Under the pieces are notes generated by a model. The model was given only the letters and a program-made list of their open reading frames with translations. It did no database searches and had not been told where the DNA came from. Below are positions 8,601-16,071 of a DNA stretch of 36,947 nt, one piece after another (position 1 is the stretch's first letter; the number at the start of each line of letters is the position of its first letter). Both the position numbers and the translations under genes were made by a program. The stretch comes from Treponema sp. Its GTDB lineage: Bacteria > Spirochaetota > Spirochaetia > Treponematales > Treponemataceae. Where the stretch lies: positions 1 through 36,947 of the forward strand of contig JAILON010000161.1 of assembly GCA_024690865.1 (NCBI GenBank), read 5' to 3'.

Positions 8601-9695
8601 ATGCAGCTGGCTTTTCAGATCGTGAATGTCGATTTCATCGCATTCGTCACGATAGTCTACCTTCTCATCTTCCTGCGGACCAACAGGGCCTATGACCGGT
8701 CGGTGCTCGGCAGGTTCGTGCCGTCCCTCGTGCTGCTGGCCATGCTTGCGATCAGCGACAACATAGACTACTACTATTCGTGGAAGCCCGAACCCCACTT
8801 TATCCGCAAGCTTGCGATCATGGCGGGCTACATACTGCGCGTGTACCTGCTGATGGCCGCGGTGTTCATCCTGAAGAACAAGACCGTTTCCCTCCGTGAC
8901 AGGATTCTCCTGTTCGTCCCCGCCACGCTGAACGCCCTGATAATCCTCTCCGCTTTTTTCACCGACCGAGTCTTCTTCCTTGACGCGGACAACGTGCTGC
9001 ACCGCGAGCCGCTCTCCTTCTCGCCGCATGCCCTGAGCCTGATTTATTTCTTCGTCGTGCTGGGCATAGCGGTAAGGCGCTGCATCCAGGGCTACCGGGA
9101 GGAGGGCAAAATCCTCATCGTCGCGCTCGCCACCGTGCTGGTGGCCGTCACATCGGAAATCGTGCTCAAGACGAGGGGCATCTTCATCAGCTCGGTGTCG
9201 CTCGTGCTGACCTTCTACTACCTCTACCTGCACATGGAGCACTACAAGCGCGACACCCTGACCGGCGTGCTCAACCGCATGAGTTTCTTCGCCGACATGA
9301 GCAGGCGGAAATGTACGGACGTTACCGCGCTCTGCGAGTTCGACATGAACAACCTGAAGCTGATCAACGACACGCAGGGCCATGCCGCGGGCGACCGGGC
9401 CATCATCACCATGGCAAATGCCATACGGAATGACCTGCCCGGCCACAGCTACCTGTACCGCATGGGCGGCGACGAATTCCTGGCCCTCTTCTGCAAGACC
9501 GACATGCAGACCGTGCAGTTCATCATCGAGAAAATCCGCGCCGAGCTGGCGGCACTGGACTGCAGCTGCGCCATAGGCCTGACGGAATGGACGGCTGGAC
9601 AGGACTTCCAGGAGATATACAACCGCGCCGACCGGCGGATGTATGAGGACAAGCAGCGGATGCGCGAGCTGGGCCTGGCCCGCCCCCGGGCCTAG
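8601..9695 (+). CDS. Membrane-anchored diguanylate cyclase (GGDEF, 364 aa)
   Basis: Predicted to make cyclic di-GMP from two GTP. The N-terminal half is a bundle of about six membrane helices with short loops. The C-terminal half is a GGDEF domain with the intact active-site motif GGDEF at residues 289-293 (context YRMGGDEFLALF) and the upstream CEFDMNNLKLINDTQGHAAGD nucleotide-binding region. No RxxD inhibitory site is seen five residues before the motif, so product inhibition through that site is unlikely. An in-frame GTG at 8544 would overlap the kinase stop by 7 bases. I prefer ATG 8601 because of the promoter before it and because the first membrane helix starts soon after. Proximity to the kinase and MCPs suggests a shared signalling context. 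Confidence 0.88.
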   Translation: MQLAFQIVNVDFIAFVTIVYLLIFLRTNRAYDRSVLGRFVPSLVLLAMLAISDNIDYYYSWKPEPHFIRKLAIMAGYILRVYLLMAAVFILKNKTVSLRDRILLFVPATLNALIILSAFFTDRVFFLDADNVLHREPLSFSPHALSLIYFFVVLGIAVRRCIQGYREEGKILIVALATVLVAVTSEIVLKTRGIFISSVSLVLTFYYLYLHMEHYKRDTLTGVLNRMSFFADMSRRKCTDVTALCEFDMNNLKLINDTQGHAAGDRAIITMANAIRNDLPGHSYLYRMGGDEFLALFCKTDMQTVQFIIEKIRAELAALDCSCAIGLTEWTAGQDFQEIYNRADRRMYEDKQRMRELGLARPRA

Positions 9696-9711
9696 ACAGG
9701 CCTGGCCGCCG

Positions 9712-9740
9712 TTGACAGTTCCGCCGGGCAGGGCTACAAT
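9712..9740 (+). promoter_or_regulatory. Promoter predicted to give a leaderless yfbR mRNA
   Basis: Perfect TTGACA (9712-9717), 17-base spacer and TACAAT (9735-9740). Only 7 bases separate the -10 box from ATG 9748, so the start codon coincides with the expected transcription start. A GC-rich dyad (GGCCCG/CGGGCC, 9677-9692) overlaps the end of the previous gene. Confidence 0.75.
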
Positions 9741-9747
9741 CTTTCCT

Positions 9748-10341
9748 ATGAGCCAGAAATTCTTCGCAGTCATATCACGCATGAAGTACATCAACCGCTG
9801 GGCCCTGATGCGGAACACGATAAGTGAGAACATCAGCGAGCACTCGCTTGAGACCGCCTTCATCGCCCATGCCCTCGCCCTCATCCGCAACAGGCGCTTC
9901 AGGGGCAAAGCGAACGCGGAGCGGGCCGCCCTGCTTGCGATGTACCACGACGCGACGGAGATAATCACCGGCGACCTGCCCACCCCGGTCAAGTACTACA
10001 ACAAGGAAATCCGCTCGGTCTACGGCGAGATAGAGCGGAACGCGACGGAGCAGCTCCTGGGCTACCTGCCCGATGACCTGCGGGACGACTACCGGGATTT
10101 GTTCGATACCGGGAAGGCCGGGGAGACGGACAAGGAGCTCTGGCCCCTCGTCAAGGCTGCGGACAAGATTTCTGCCCTCATCAAGTGCCTGGAGGAGCGG
10201 CGGATGGGCAACGACGACTTCCAGAGCGCGGAGAAGGCGACCCTTGCCGCAATCCACGCCCTGAACTTGCCGGAAGCGGAGGTCTTTCTGGATGAGTTCA
10301 TTCCCGCCTACTCGCTCACCCTGGATGAGCAGGCACGGTGA
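9748..10341 (+). CDS. yfbR: HD-domain 5'-deoxynucleotidase, YfbR family (197 aa)
   Basis: Removes the 5' phosphate from deoxyribonucleoside monophosphates, a cytosolic step in pyrimidine and nucleotide salvage. The sequence follows E. coli YfbR almost end to end at nearly the same length (199 aa there). It opens with the INRWALMRN segment (Arg17/Trp18, the deoxyribose-selecting pair). Metal ligands are His32 (ENISEHS), His67-Asp68 (AMYHDATE) and Asp139 (KAADK), and the catalytic loop is GDLPTPVKYYN. The C-terminal end FIPAYSLTLDE also matches. ATG 9748 was chosen because it aligns with the family start; longer in-frame starts run upstream of the promoter. Confidence 0.95.
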   Translation: MSQKFFAVISRMKYINRWALMRNTISENISEHSLETAFIAHALALIRNRRFRGKANAERAALLAMYHDATEIITGDLPTPVKYYNKEIRSVYGEIERNATEQLLGYLPDDLRDDYRDLFDTGKAGETDKELWPLVKAADKISALIKCLEERRMGNDDFQSAEKATLAAIHALNLPEAEVFLDEFIPAYSLTLDEQAR

Positions 10342-10347
10342 TGGAAG

Positions 10348-10421
10348 CTGCCCCGCAGAAACGGGGCCTCACCCCAGCGACCTGACTCGGGGACACCGGC
10401 CTTAAGGCCCCCGCGGGGCAG
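10348..10421. other. GC-rich multi-stem structured element
   Basis: CTGCCCCGC (10348-10356) pairs perfectly with GCGGGGCAG (10413-10421). Inside lie GGGG/CCCC (10363-10366 with 10372-10375) and the palindrome GGCCTTAAGGCC (10398-10409); GCCCCG/CGGGGC (10350-10367) is an alternative short hairpin. There is no T-run, so it is not a plain intrinsic terminator. It fills the gap between yfbR and the repeat array. It may be a 3' end structure, a small RNA or a repetitive element. Confidence 0.5.
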
Positions 10422-10450
10422 GACGAACTATGGTCAAGCGGGGTTTAGCG

Positions 10451-10657
10451 CAAAAATGCCGAACGAAATGCCACAAAAATGCCGAACAAAACAACACAAA
10501 AACACCGAATGAAATAACGCAAAAACACCGAATAAAACACCACAAAAATGCCGACTGAAATACCGCAAAAATACCGAACAAAATACCACAAAAATGCCGA
10601 CTGAAATACCGCAAAAATGCCGAACAAACTTGCACAAAAATGCCGAATGAAGTACAC
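10451..10657 (+). repeat. Nine tandem 23-bp repeats running into the ATPase promoter
   Basis: Nine uninterrupted units of exactly 23 bases, starting at 10451, 10474, 10497, 10520, 10543, 10566, 10589, 10612 and 10635. The consensus starts CAAAAATGCCGAA and ends in an AAATACC-like tail. Units 5 and 7 are identical. The tails of units 8 and 9 supply the -35 and -10 boxes of the following gene. There are no spacers, so this is not CRISPR. The array is much more AT-rich than its surroundings. Confidence 0.95.
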
Positions 10658-10658
10658 T
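10630..10658 (+). promoter_or_regulatory. Promoter embedded in the 23-bp repeat array
   Basis: TTGCAC (10630-10635) spans the unit 8/9 junction and TACACT (10653-10658) lies at the end of unit 9, with a 17-base spacer. ATG 10666 is 7 bases downstream of the -10 box, predicting a leaderless mRNA. Confidence 0.65.
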
Positions 10659-10665
10659 GGAAGGC

Positions 10666-11952
10666 ATGGATTACTTACGCCGCCTGTCAGATGAAGAGCT
10701 CTCCTTCCGCTTGGAATGCAGCGGGGCCGTGCTCATAGAAGGTCCCAAATGGTGCGGAAAAACGACGACCGGGGAGCAGCAGGCCAAGAGCCTCATCAGG
10801 ATGCAGGATCCGGACAGGAGGGACGGCTACCTCCAGACGGCGGCGACCAAGCCCTCCCTGCTCCTTGCCGGTGACAAGCCCCGGCTCATAGACGAATGGC
10901 AGGAAGCCCCGGTGCTCTGGGATGCCGTCCGCGTGTCCGTGGACAGGGAGAACCAGACCGGCCTGTACATCCTCACCGGCTCCAATTCCGTTGACATCTC
11001 GAAGATACGGCACTCCGGCACGGGAAGAATCGCCCGCATGAGGATGAGCACGATGACCCTCGCCGAGACGGGCGAGTCCAATGCCTCCGTCTCCCTTTCC
11101 GCCCTCTTCCAGAACCCGGCGCAGGACATAGCGGCCAGGTCCGACCTGGAAGTGGAGCAGCTTATCTTTGCCGCATGCCGGGGCGGGTGGCCGGGAATGC
11201 TCGCACGAAAGACGGACAAGACCCGCCTGCAGGTTGCGCGGGACTACGTGGACAGCGTCTGCGAGACCGACGTCTCCACCGTGGACGGGGTCAGGCGGAA
11301 CCCCCTGCTGGCCGCGCAGATATTGAAGTCCTACGCACGGAACATCTCCACCCTCGCAAAGACGAGCAACATCCTCAAGGATGTCGTCTCCGCGTCGGAG
11401 TCGGTCTCGGAGGATACGCTGGCCTCATACCTCAGGGCATTCGAGCGGCTTTTCCTTGTGCAGGACATTGAAGCATGGTCGCCCGCCATCAGGTCCGCGA
11501 CCGCCATCCGCTCCGGCCGGAAAAGGGGCTTCTGCGACCCGTCCGTCGTGGCGGCGGCCCTGGGACTGACCCCTGACTACTACATGACGGACCTGCAGTC
11601 ATTCGGCTTCGTGTTCGAGAGCCTCTGCATGCGGGATTTGCGCGCGTACACCGCGGGCGAGGGAGGCAGCCTGTCCTACTACCACGACCGCTACGGGCTT
11701 GAGGCCGACTGCGTCCTGCACCTGCGGGACGGGCGCTATGCCCTCATCGAATTCAAGCTGGGAAGCCACGAGATAGAGGAGGCGAGCGCCCACCTGCGCA
11801 AGATAAAAAGCCTGGTCCAGGAGTACAACAAGGACACCAGCCGCCCCGCCCTCCGCGAACCCGACCTGCTCATCGTCATAACCGGGACCGAATACGCCTA
11901 CCGGCGCGACGACGGGGTCTTCGTCATCCCCATCGGCTGCCTGGGGAAGTAA
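10666..11952 (+). CDS. AAA-type ATPase with DUF4143 C-terminal domain (428 aa)
   Basis: A cytosolic P-loop ATPase of the AAA_14/DUF4143 family. The Walker A motif GPKWCGKTTT is at residues 26-35 and Walker B RLIDEWQEAP has Asp76. A sensor-like LTGSNSVD follows, then a conserved GTGRIARMRM segment, typical of the family. The C-terminal half is DUF4143 with an EADCVLH-then-ALIEFKLG arrangement resembling a PD-(D/E)xK nuclease core, although nuclease activity is not established for the family. These genes are common and multicopy in host-associated spirochaetes and Bacteroidetes; their role is unknown. A distant paralogue starts at 27238. AAGG before ATG 10666 is only one base away, too close to act as a normal ribosome binding site, which fits leaderless translation. 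Confidence 0.9.
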   Translation: MDYLRRLSDEELSFRLECSGAVLIEGPKWCGKTTTGEQQAKSLIRMQDPDRRDGYLQTAATKPSLLLAGDKPRLIDEWQEAPVLWDAVRVSVDRENQTGLYILTGSNSVDISKIRHSGTGRIARMRMSTMTLAETGESNASVSLSALFQNPAQDIAARSDLEVEQLIFAACRGGWPGMLARKTDKTRLQVARDYVDSVCETDVSTVDGVRRNPLLAAQILKSYARNISTLAKTSNILKDVVSASESVSEDTLASYLRAFERLFLVQDIEAWSPAIRSATAIRSGRKRGFCDPSVVAAALGLTPDYYMTDLQSFGFVFESLCMRDLRAYTAGEGGSLSYYHDRYGLEADCVLHLRDGRYALIEFKLGSHEIEEASAHLRKIKSLVQEYNKDTSRPALREPDLLIVITGTEYAYRRDDGVFVIPIGCLGK

Positions 11953-11983
11953 GGGTGATGACGGCTGTCCAGTCACAGGAGGC

Positions 11984-12022
11984 ATGATGACCGGCCATTG
12001 GAAAATAATGGAGTGCAAATGA
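11984..12022 (+). other. Possible 11-12-codon leader ORF overlapping the next start
   Basis: After AGGAGG (11977-11982), ATG codons at 11984 and 11987 open a short frame reading MMTGHWKIMECK. Its TGA (12020-12022) overlaps the ATG of the next gene (12019) as ATGA. The ribosome binding site is strong, but its spacing (1 or 4 bases) is short. It could couple translation of the downstream gene. Confidence 0.4.
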
Positions 12023-13212
12023 AAAGCTATTCTAAGGAAGAAGCACGGCGTATGCTCTGCCGCTACCACAACCTGGACGGAGCGGAGGACTTGCGTGGCA
12101 AGGACGGGGCAGCGGAAATCATGGCCCGCATCCACAGCATCCAGTACGACCCGCTCTGTGTCGTCGCCCGGAACGCCGACCTGGTATTGCAGGCACGGGT
12201 TCGCAGCTATACGGAGGAAGTCCTTTCCGGGCTCCTGTACGCAGACCATACGCTGGTTGACGGCTATGACAAGGAAATGTGCATTTACGAGGCGCGTGAC
12301 TTCGGCCGCTTCTCGTTCGTGCGCGAGGAACATGAGAAGCAGGTCGTCGCGACCCTGCGCTACCGCAATCAGCTGGACGCGCTGGAAATCCTTGACGACG
12401 TAAAGGATTTCGTCACAAAGCACGGCAGGACGGGCACGAAGGACATCACAATCGGGGAGGCACGGGAGGGCCGCTGGGGGCACAGGAAGCTTTCGAGCGC
12501 AGCGCTGGACTACCTGTTCAGCACGGGAGTCCTGACTGTCGCGGACAAAAAGGGCACGCAGAAATACTTTGACCTGACCGAACGGGTGCTCGGCCCAGAA
12601 TGTCTTTCGTGTGGCCCGGGAATGACCGATGTGGACGGCATGACCATCGAAGCGTTCTGCGAGTGGTATGTCGAGCGGAGAATCCAGAGCGTCGGCCTTC
12701 TGTGGAACAAGCGGGGCGGAGCATGGCAAGGGCACTTTGTCAGCGATTCCGAAATCCGCTCCTCCGCGCTGCAGGCCCTTGAGGAGCAGGGGCGAATCGA
12801 AAAAATACAGGTGGAGGGAATCAAGGAGCCATTCTACCTTTCCAAGAGCCTGTATGACTGCATGAACCAGCCGTCAGCCGGAAGCTACGCTCGCTTCATC
12901 GCCCCACTGGACAACATCATGTGGGATAGGGACATGCTTGAAGCCCTGTTCGGATTTGAATACCGCTGGGAAGTGTACATGCCCGCAGCAAAGCGCAGGT
13001 ATGGCTATTACGTGCTACCTGTCCTGTACAACGGGAACTTCGTCGCCCGCTTCGAGCCGGAGCCCGTCCGCAAGGCAGGGGAGCTCGTCATCAAGAACTG
13101 GTGGTGGGAGAAGGGGGTAACGCCCGATGATGAAATGCGCGGGCAGATTATGACGGAGCTGGAACGATTCGCGGAGTTCCTGCACGTAGAGGCCGTCTGC
13201 CCAAAGCTGTGA
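12019..13212 (+). CDS. Winged-helix DNA glycosylase-like protein, YcaQ/AlkX family (HTH_42, 397 aa)
   Basis: The family consists of tandem winged-helix proteins, some of which are DNA glycosylases that remove bulky alkyl adducts or unhook interstrand crosslinks. The N-terminal segment IHSIQYDPLCVVARNADLV contains the Q-aromatic-D motif at the position of the catalytic QxD of YcaQ-type enzymes; AlkZ enzymes have QxQ. Later conserved family stretches are GRWGHRKLSS, RRIQSVGLLWNKRGGAW, FIAPLDNIMWDRDML and YRWEVYMPAAKRRYGYYVLPVL. ATG 12019 was chosen for a GGAG placed 5 bases upstream; a TTG at 11998 is also in frame. Glycosylase activity is inferred from the family. The gene may be translationally coupled to a short leader ORF. 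Confidence 0.85.
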   Translation: MKSYSKEEARRMLCRYHNLDGAEDLRGKDGAAEIMARIHSIQYDPLCVVARNADLVLQARVRSYTEEVLSGLLYADHTLVDGYDKEMCIYEARDFGRFSFVREEHEKQVVATLRYRNQLDALEILDDVKDFVTKHGRTGTKDITIGEAREGRWGHRKLSSAALDYLFSTGVLTVADKKGTQKYFDLTERVLGPECLSCGPGMTDVDGMTIEAFCEWYVERRIQSVGLLWNKRGGAWQGHFVSDSEIRSSALQALEEQGRIEKIQVEGIKEPFYLSKSLYDCMNQPSAGSYARFIAPLDNIMWDRDMLEALFGFEYRWEVYMPAAKRRYGYYVLPVLYNGNFVARFEPEPVRKAGELVIKNWWWEKGVTPDDEMRGQIMTELERFAEFLHVEAVCPKL

Positions 13213-13262
13213 CGGACAGGCTACCCTGCAGTAGTGACGGACCAGCTGCCCGCCCGTGCTTT

Positions 13263-13574
13263 TCAGCGTTTCTTCGGGGCAGGAAGCTCTTCGTACATCG
13301 CCGTAATCAGCTCGCGCAGGAAGTCGCGGTTGTCCACGTCTTCCACGAGCAGCATCTCCTTTGCCCCCTCGTAGGGCAGCTCGCGCGGGGCCTCAGGCAT
13401 TTTAGCCAGCGCGGATTTGGTCGGTTTGACGAGCAGACGGTCATCGTATATCCCGCCGAAAATCTTTCCGTTCACATACAGAATGTACTCGCCCATCATC
13501 GCACGGTGGGTAATTCCGTCCACGATCGAGAGCTGGTCGAGTACATAGTCCAGATATTCTTTTGTTGATGCCAT
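13263..13574 (-). CDS. TfoX N-terminal domain protein (103 aa)
   Basis: A single TfoX_N domain, the half of the Sxy/TfoX competence regulators that is often found alone in other bacteria. Characteristic stretches are RAMMGEYILYVNGKIFGGIYDDRLLVKPT and a proline/glycine turn followed by LPYEGAKEMLLVEDVDNRDFL (each quoted only as landmarks near residues 24-52 and 65-86). The function of stand-alone copies is unknown. It is the last gene of a four-gene reverse-strand operon, 6 bases after the GNAT gene's stop. Its stop lies 50 bases from the end of the convergent glycosylase-like gene, with no clear terminator between them. Confidence 0.85.
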   Translation of the reverse strand: MASTKEYLDYVLDQLSIVDGITHRAMMGEYILYVNGKIFGGIYDDRLLVKPTKSALAKMPEAPRELPYEGAKEMLLVEDVDNRDFLRELITAMYEELPAPKKR

Positions 13575-13580
13575 TTTATC

Positions 13581-14066
13581 CTACAGCTCCTTTTGCATAT
13601 ACCCGCAGGTGAAGGGAAAGAAATCAAACTTCTCGCAGTGCGTATGGACAAAGCCGTGTGACTCATACCATGTGCGGAGCAGCGTGTTTTCCTCGACAAT
13701 GCTTATGTTGATTCTCGTGCAGCCGTGGCCTACGGCCCGCCGGCACGCGTCGGCCAGCAGCTCTTCCCCGATGTGCCTGTGCCGGTACTGCGGAAGGACG
13801 CAGAGGTTGCCCAGCTCGCATTCGCCGTCCTCCTGCATCAGGAGGGAATAGTAGGCGATGATTCTACCGTCGTCCAAACAATAGGCGTACATGCAGCGCC
13901 TCTCGTTCTCAAGCTGGAACAAAAGCCGCTCTTCGCTCGTGGCAAATGCCGTGAACCTCGGCGCATTCCGGGCGGTAAAGCCGAACTGCTCCGCCACGGT
14001 CATGAAGCTGCTTCGTATGACATCAACACAGGCCGAGATGTCGGCCCTGGTGATTTGCCTAATCAT
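13581..14066 (-). CDS. GNAT-family N-acetyltransferase (161 aa)
   Basis: Transfers an acetyl group from acetyl-CoA to an amine; the substrate is unknown. The acetyl-CoA-binding motif A is GNLCVLPQYRHRHIGEELL, with the pyrophosphate loop QYRHRHIG, preceded by beta4 GECELG. The beta5/motif B region INISIVEENTLLRTWYESHGFVH follows, typical of GNATs. I chose ATG 14066, 10 bases after AAGGAGG, over a TTG at 14075 that sits one base from it. Either start overlaps the 3' end of the K+ channel gene (by 8 or 17 bases), implying translational coupling within the operon. Confidence 0.88.
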   Translation of the reverse strand: MIRQITRADISACVDVIRSSFMTVAEQFGFTARNAPRFTAFATSEERLLFQLENERRCMYAYCLDDGRIIAYYSLLMQEDGECELGNLCVLPQYRHRHIGEELLADACRRAVGHGCTRINISIVEENTLLRTWYESHGFVHTHCEKFDFFPFTCGYMQKEL

Positions 14067-14889
14067 GGTCTGCAAGCCTCCTTCCGCAATAGGGGCAATA
14101 CCGCATCTCTTCTTTTTCTTTTTTCTCTTCTTCTTCCGGCTTGCCCATGTTCTCCATAAAGCCCGCTGAAATTATACCGGTCGGAACGGCGACAAGCCCA
14201 ATGCCCAGTATCGCTATTATTGCGCTGAGGATTTTTCCCAAGACCGTTACGGGGTAAATGTCACCGTATCCGACGGTGGTCAGCGTGGCGAATGCCCACC
14301 AGAGGGCATCGAACGCGTTCCTGAAATTGTCCGGCTGTGCCTTGTTCTCTATGCTGAACATCAGCACGGACGCAACTATCATCAAAAGCAGGACGACAAA
14401 TATAGAGGACAGCAATTCGCTCTGCTTGCTCTTGAAAACTTTGGTGATGGAAGCAAGCGCGTTCGTATACCTGTTTATCTTGAATACCCTGAGCAGACGG
14501 ATAATCCTCAGCATTCGCAGGACACGCAAATCGATGGGGAAGATGAACGGCAAATAGAAGGGAAGTATTGCAAGCAAATCTATCATCGCCATGAACGAGA
14601 AGATGTAGCGTACCTTGCCTGAAAGCCACTTCCTGTCGGGGTACAGCAAATCTGCCGTCCAGATTCTCAGCGCGTATTCTATGGTAAAAATGATGACCGA
14701 TACACATTCCACGAAGCTGGAGACCGTCTGCACGGTTGGCGGAAGGCTGAACGTGTCGGCTATGACGAGACAGACATTCATCAGAATCAGGACAATCAGG
14801 CTTATCTCAAAAGCCCTGCTCACGGCATCGCCCTGGTTCCCCGCCTGAATTATTTCAAATATACGCCGTTTCAGTTTATCGTAGGTCAT
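14059..14889 (-). CDS. Voltage-gated potassium channel, six transmembrane helices (276 aa)
   Basis: A Kv-type ion channel subunit that should form an inner-membrane tetramer. S1-S3 lie near residues 28-47, 57-76 and 93-115. The S4 voltage sensor has arginine at every third position (122, 125, 128, 131, 134, then Lys137). S5 is near 160-180. The pore contains the K+ selectivity filter TTVGYGD (204-210) and S6 runs 223-246. The cytosolic tail is a charged EEEEKKEKEE stretch ending in a CPYCGRR half zinc ribbon (265-271), an unusual ending for a prokaryotic Kv channel. Its ATG overlaps the stop of the preceding antitoxin-like gene as ATGA, so the two are translationally coupled. Confidence 0.93.
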   Translation of the reverse strand: MTYDKLKRRIFEIIQAGNQGDAVSRAFEISLIVLILMNVCLVIADTFSLPPTVQTVSSFVECVSVIIFTIEYALRIWTADLLYPDRKWLSGKVRYIFSFMAMIDLLAILPFYLPFIFPIDLRVLRMLRIIRLLRVFKINRYTNALASITKVFKSKQSELLSSIFVVLLLMIVASVLMFSIENKAQPDNFRNAFDALWWAFATLTTVGYGDIYPVTVLGKILSAIIAILGIGLVAVPTGIISAGFMENMGKPEEEEKKEKEEMRYCPYCGRRLADHD

Positions 14890-15125
14890 TTTGTGAATCG
14901 TCGTTTTATATCAGCAAAGGCTTCTCTTAGTAGCTGGACACGACCTTGAACTATATCATCATAGCCTTTCTGCATATTTGCGTTGAATTCCTCCTCGGAC
15001 TCAACAAGAGAATTCATTTTATCTAAGCCGCGCCGGGACATGAGAAAACTGATGTATCTGGATACGTCTTCAAGACAATCCTCCGGCAAGCTTCTGACTT
15101 GCTCGGCAACTGCTTCATACGACAT
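14886..15125 (-). CDS. Small antitoxin-like protein (79 aa)
   Basis: The N-terminal helix pair AEQVRSLPEDCLEDVSRYI resembles DUF2281/antitoxin N-termini, and the C-terminal tail KGYDDIVQGRVQLLREAFADIKRRF resembles RelB/DinJ-like antitoxin tails (landmarks near residues 53-77). No toxin gene adjoins it. Instead it is the first gene of an operon with the K+ channel, sharing an ATGA overlap. A GAGGAGG ribosome binding site sits about 6 bases before the ATG. Antitoxin function is a guess from shape and composition; it may be an orphan or serve as a regulator of the operon. Confidence 0.65.
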   Translation of the reverse strand: MSYEAVAEQVRSLPEDCLEDVSRYISFLMSRRGLDKMNSLVESEEEFNANMQKGYDDIVQGRVQLLREAFADIKRRFTK

Positions 15126-15205
15126 TTTCTACCTCCTCGTAGCTACCAAATATCTTGTCTGCTGTCAAACAGCCAGGACAGAGGGTTTGAATGCCCTTTA
15201 CTTTT

Positions 15206-15233
15206 AGCATACAAGACTTTATATGAAAGTCAA
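15206..15233 (-). promoter_or_regulatory. Promoter of antitoxin-like/K+ channel operon
   Basis: On the minus strand TTGACT (15233-15228) and TATGCT (15211-15206) are separated by 16 bases, about 80 bases before ATG 15125. A consensus TTGACA near 15170 on the same strand lacks a good -10 partner. Confidence 0.45.
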
Positions 15234-15295
15234 GGTTCTTTTGAGTTACCTCAAGCACACGCCATTTTCCCTAATCCCCAAGAAAATACATCCGC

Positions 15296-15913
15296 TCAAT
15301 TCTCAAGACCTTGCAGTTTGTTAAAAATGTACAGAGTAGCCTTTGCATCATCTAAGGCATGATGTGCCTCAAAAGTATAATTATAGAACTTTGCGGCTTC
15401 CTCCAGTTTAAACCATTTATTATGTCCGTGTACATCGTCCCAAATCTTTCTTTCGTCTGCAAACTCTTTCATTACATCAGATGTATACTTCTCATTAAAA
15501 TGTATACCAGCTGCTGAAACAAATTTTTTGTCAAACTCAACATTATATCCAACTATTACATCGGCCTCATCAAAAATCGATTGTATTTGATTTTGATACT
15601 CTGCAAACGTTTTGCAGTCCTGTACATCTTTAGGAGAAATGCCGTGAACAGCCTCCGCATTGGGCCATCTTTTCCTGTGCAGTGGTTTTATACGCTCATT
15701 AAATAACACATCACCAGAGCCATTCATAATTGCCAGCTCAAGTATTTCATCCTTACTTGAATCTGTACCTGTAGTTTCTGTATCAAAGATAATAATTTTG
15801 TCAGGATTTACATTTACAGTTTGAGGTTCTGACGATGTTTTTCCGCTATTTGCTAACAATGCAATAATGCCCGAGATAAAAATCAAACCGACAACAACTA
15901 TTATCGCAAGCAT
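15296..15913 (-). CDS. Membrane-anchored DnaQ-like 3'-5' exonuclease (205 aa)
   Basis: A DEDDh-type exonuclease domain related to DNA polymerase III epsilon. ExoI is IIFDTETTGT (Asp44, Glu46), ExoII is VIVGYNVEFDKKF, and ExoIII is HHALDDAKAT with the catalytic His and Asp. Unlike DnaQ it begins with a hydrophobic helix (residues 1-21, MLAIIVVVGLIFISGIIALL), so it is probably tethered to the inner membrane with the nuclease in the cytosol. ATG 15913 follows GGAGG by 5 bases; a GTG at 15961 is also in frame but lacks a site. The gene is clearly AT-richer than its neighbours, with codons ending in A/T, which suggests horizontal transfer. Confidence 0.88.
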   Translation of the reverse strand: MLAIIVVVGLIFISGIIALLANSGKTSSEPQTVNVNPDKIIIFDTETTGTDSSKDEILELAIMNGSGDVLFNERIKPLHRKRWPNAEAVHGISPKDVQDCKTFAEYQNQIQSIFDEADVIVGYNVEFDKKFVSAAGIHFNEKYTSDVMKEFADERKIWDDVHGHNKWFKLEEAAKFYNYTFEAHHALDDAKATLYIFNKLQGLEN

Positions 15914-16005
15914 ACAACCCTCCAGAAATATCACCACAACATATCGAAAAAATGGTATCACTACTTGGAAACAGTATAATATAACAAAATCAACCTAATG
16001 TAAGA

Positions 16006-16050
16006 CTGCCACAAAAAAACATCTTTCAAAGCGTTTTTGTGGCAGCTTTT
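16006..16050. terminator. Intrinsic terminator hairpin in AT-rich island
   Basis: CTGCCACAAAAA (16006-16017) pairs perfectly with TTTTTGTGGCAG (16034-16045) and is followed by CTTTTT. It lies between two minus-strand genes. In the minus direction the T-run is inside the stem, so it may act in both directions with different strength. Confidence 0.6.
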
Positions 16051-16071
16051 TCTCAAGTTTTCCAGCAGATT

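Noticed and set aside
10451..10657. CRISPR-like array
   Set aside because: Units are contiguous with no unique spacers and no cas genes lie nearby; it is a plain tandem array.
10402..10667. Hydrophobic Phe/Cys-rich ORFs on the minus strand across the 23-bp array, and a short plus-strand ORF starting at 10430
   Set aside because: All three minus frames are open because 23 is not a multiple of 3 and the repeat lacks stops; there is no ribosome binding site, and composition follows from the repeat.
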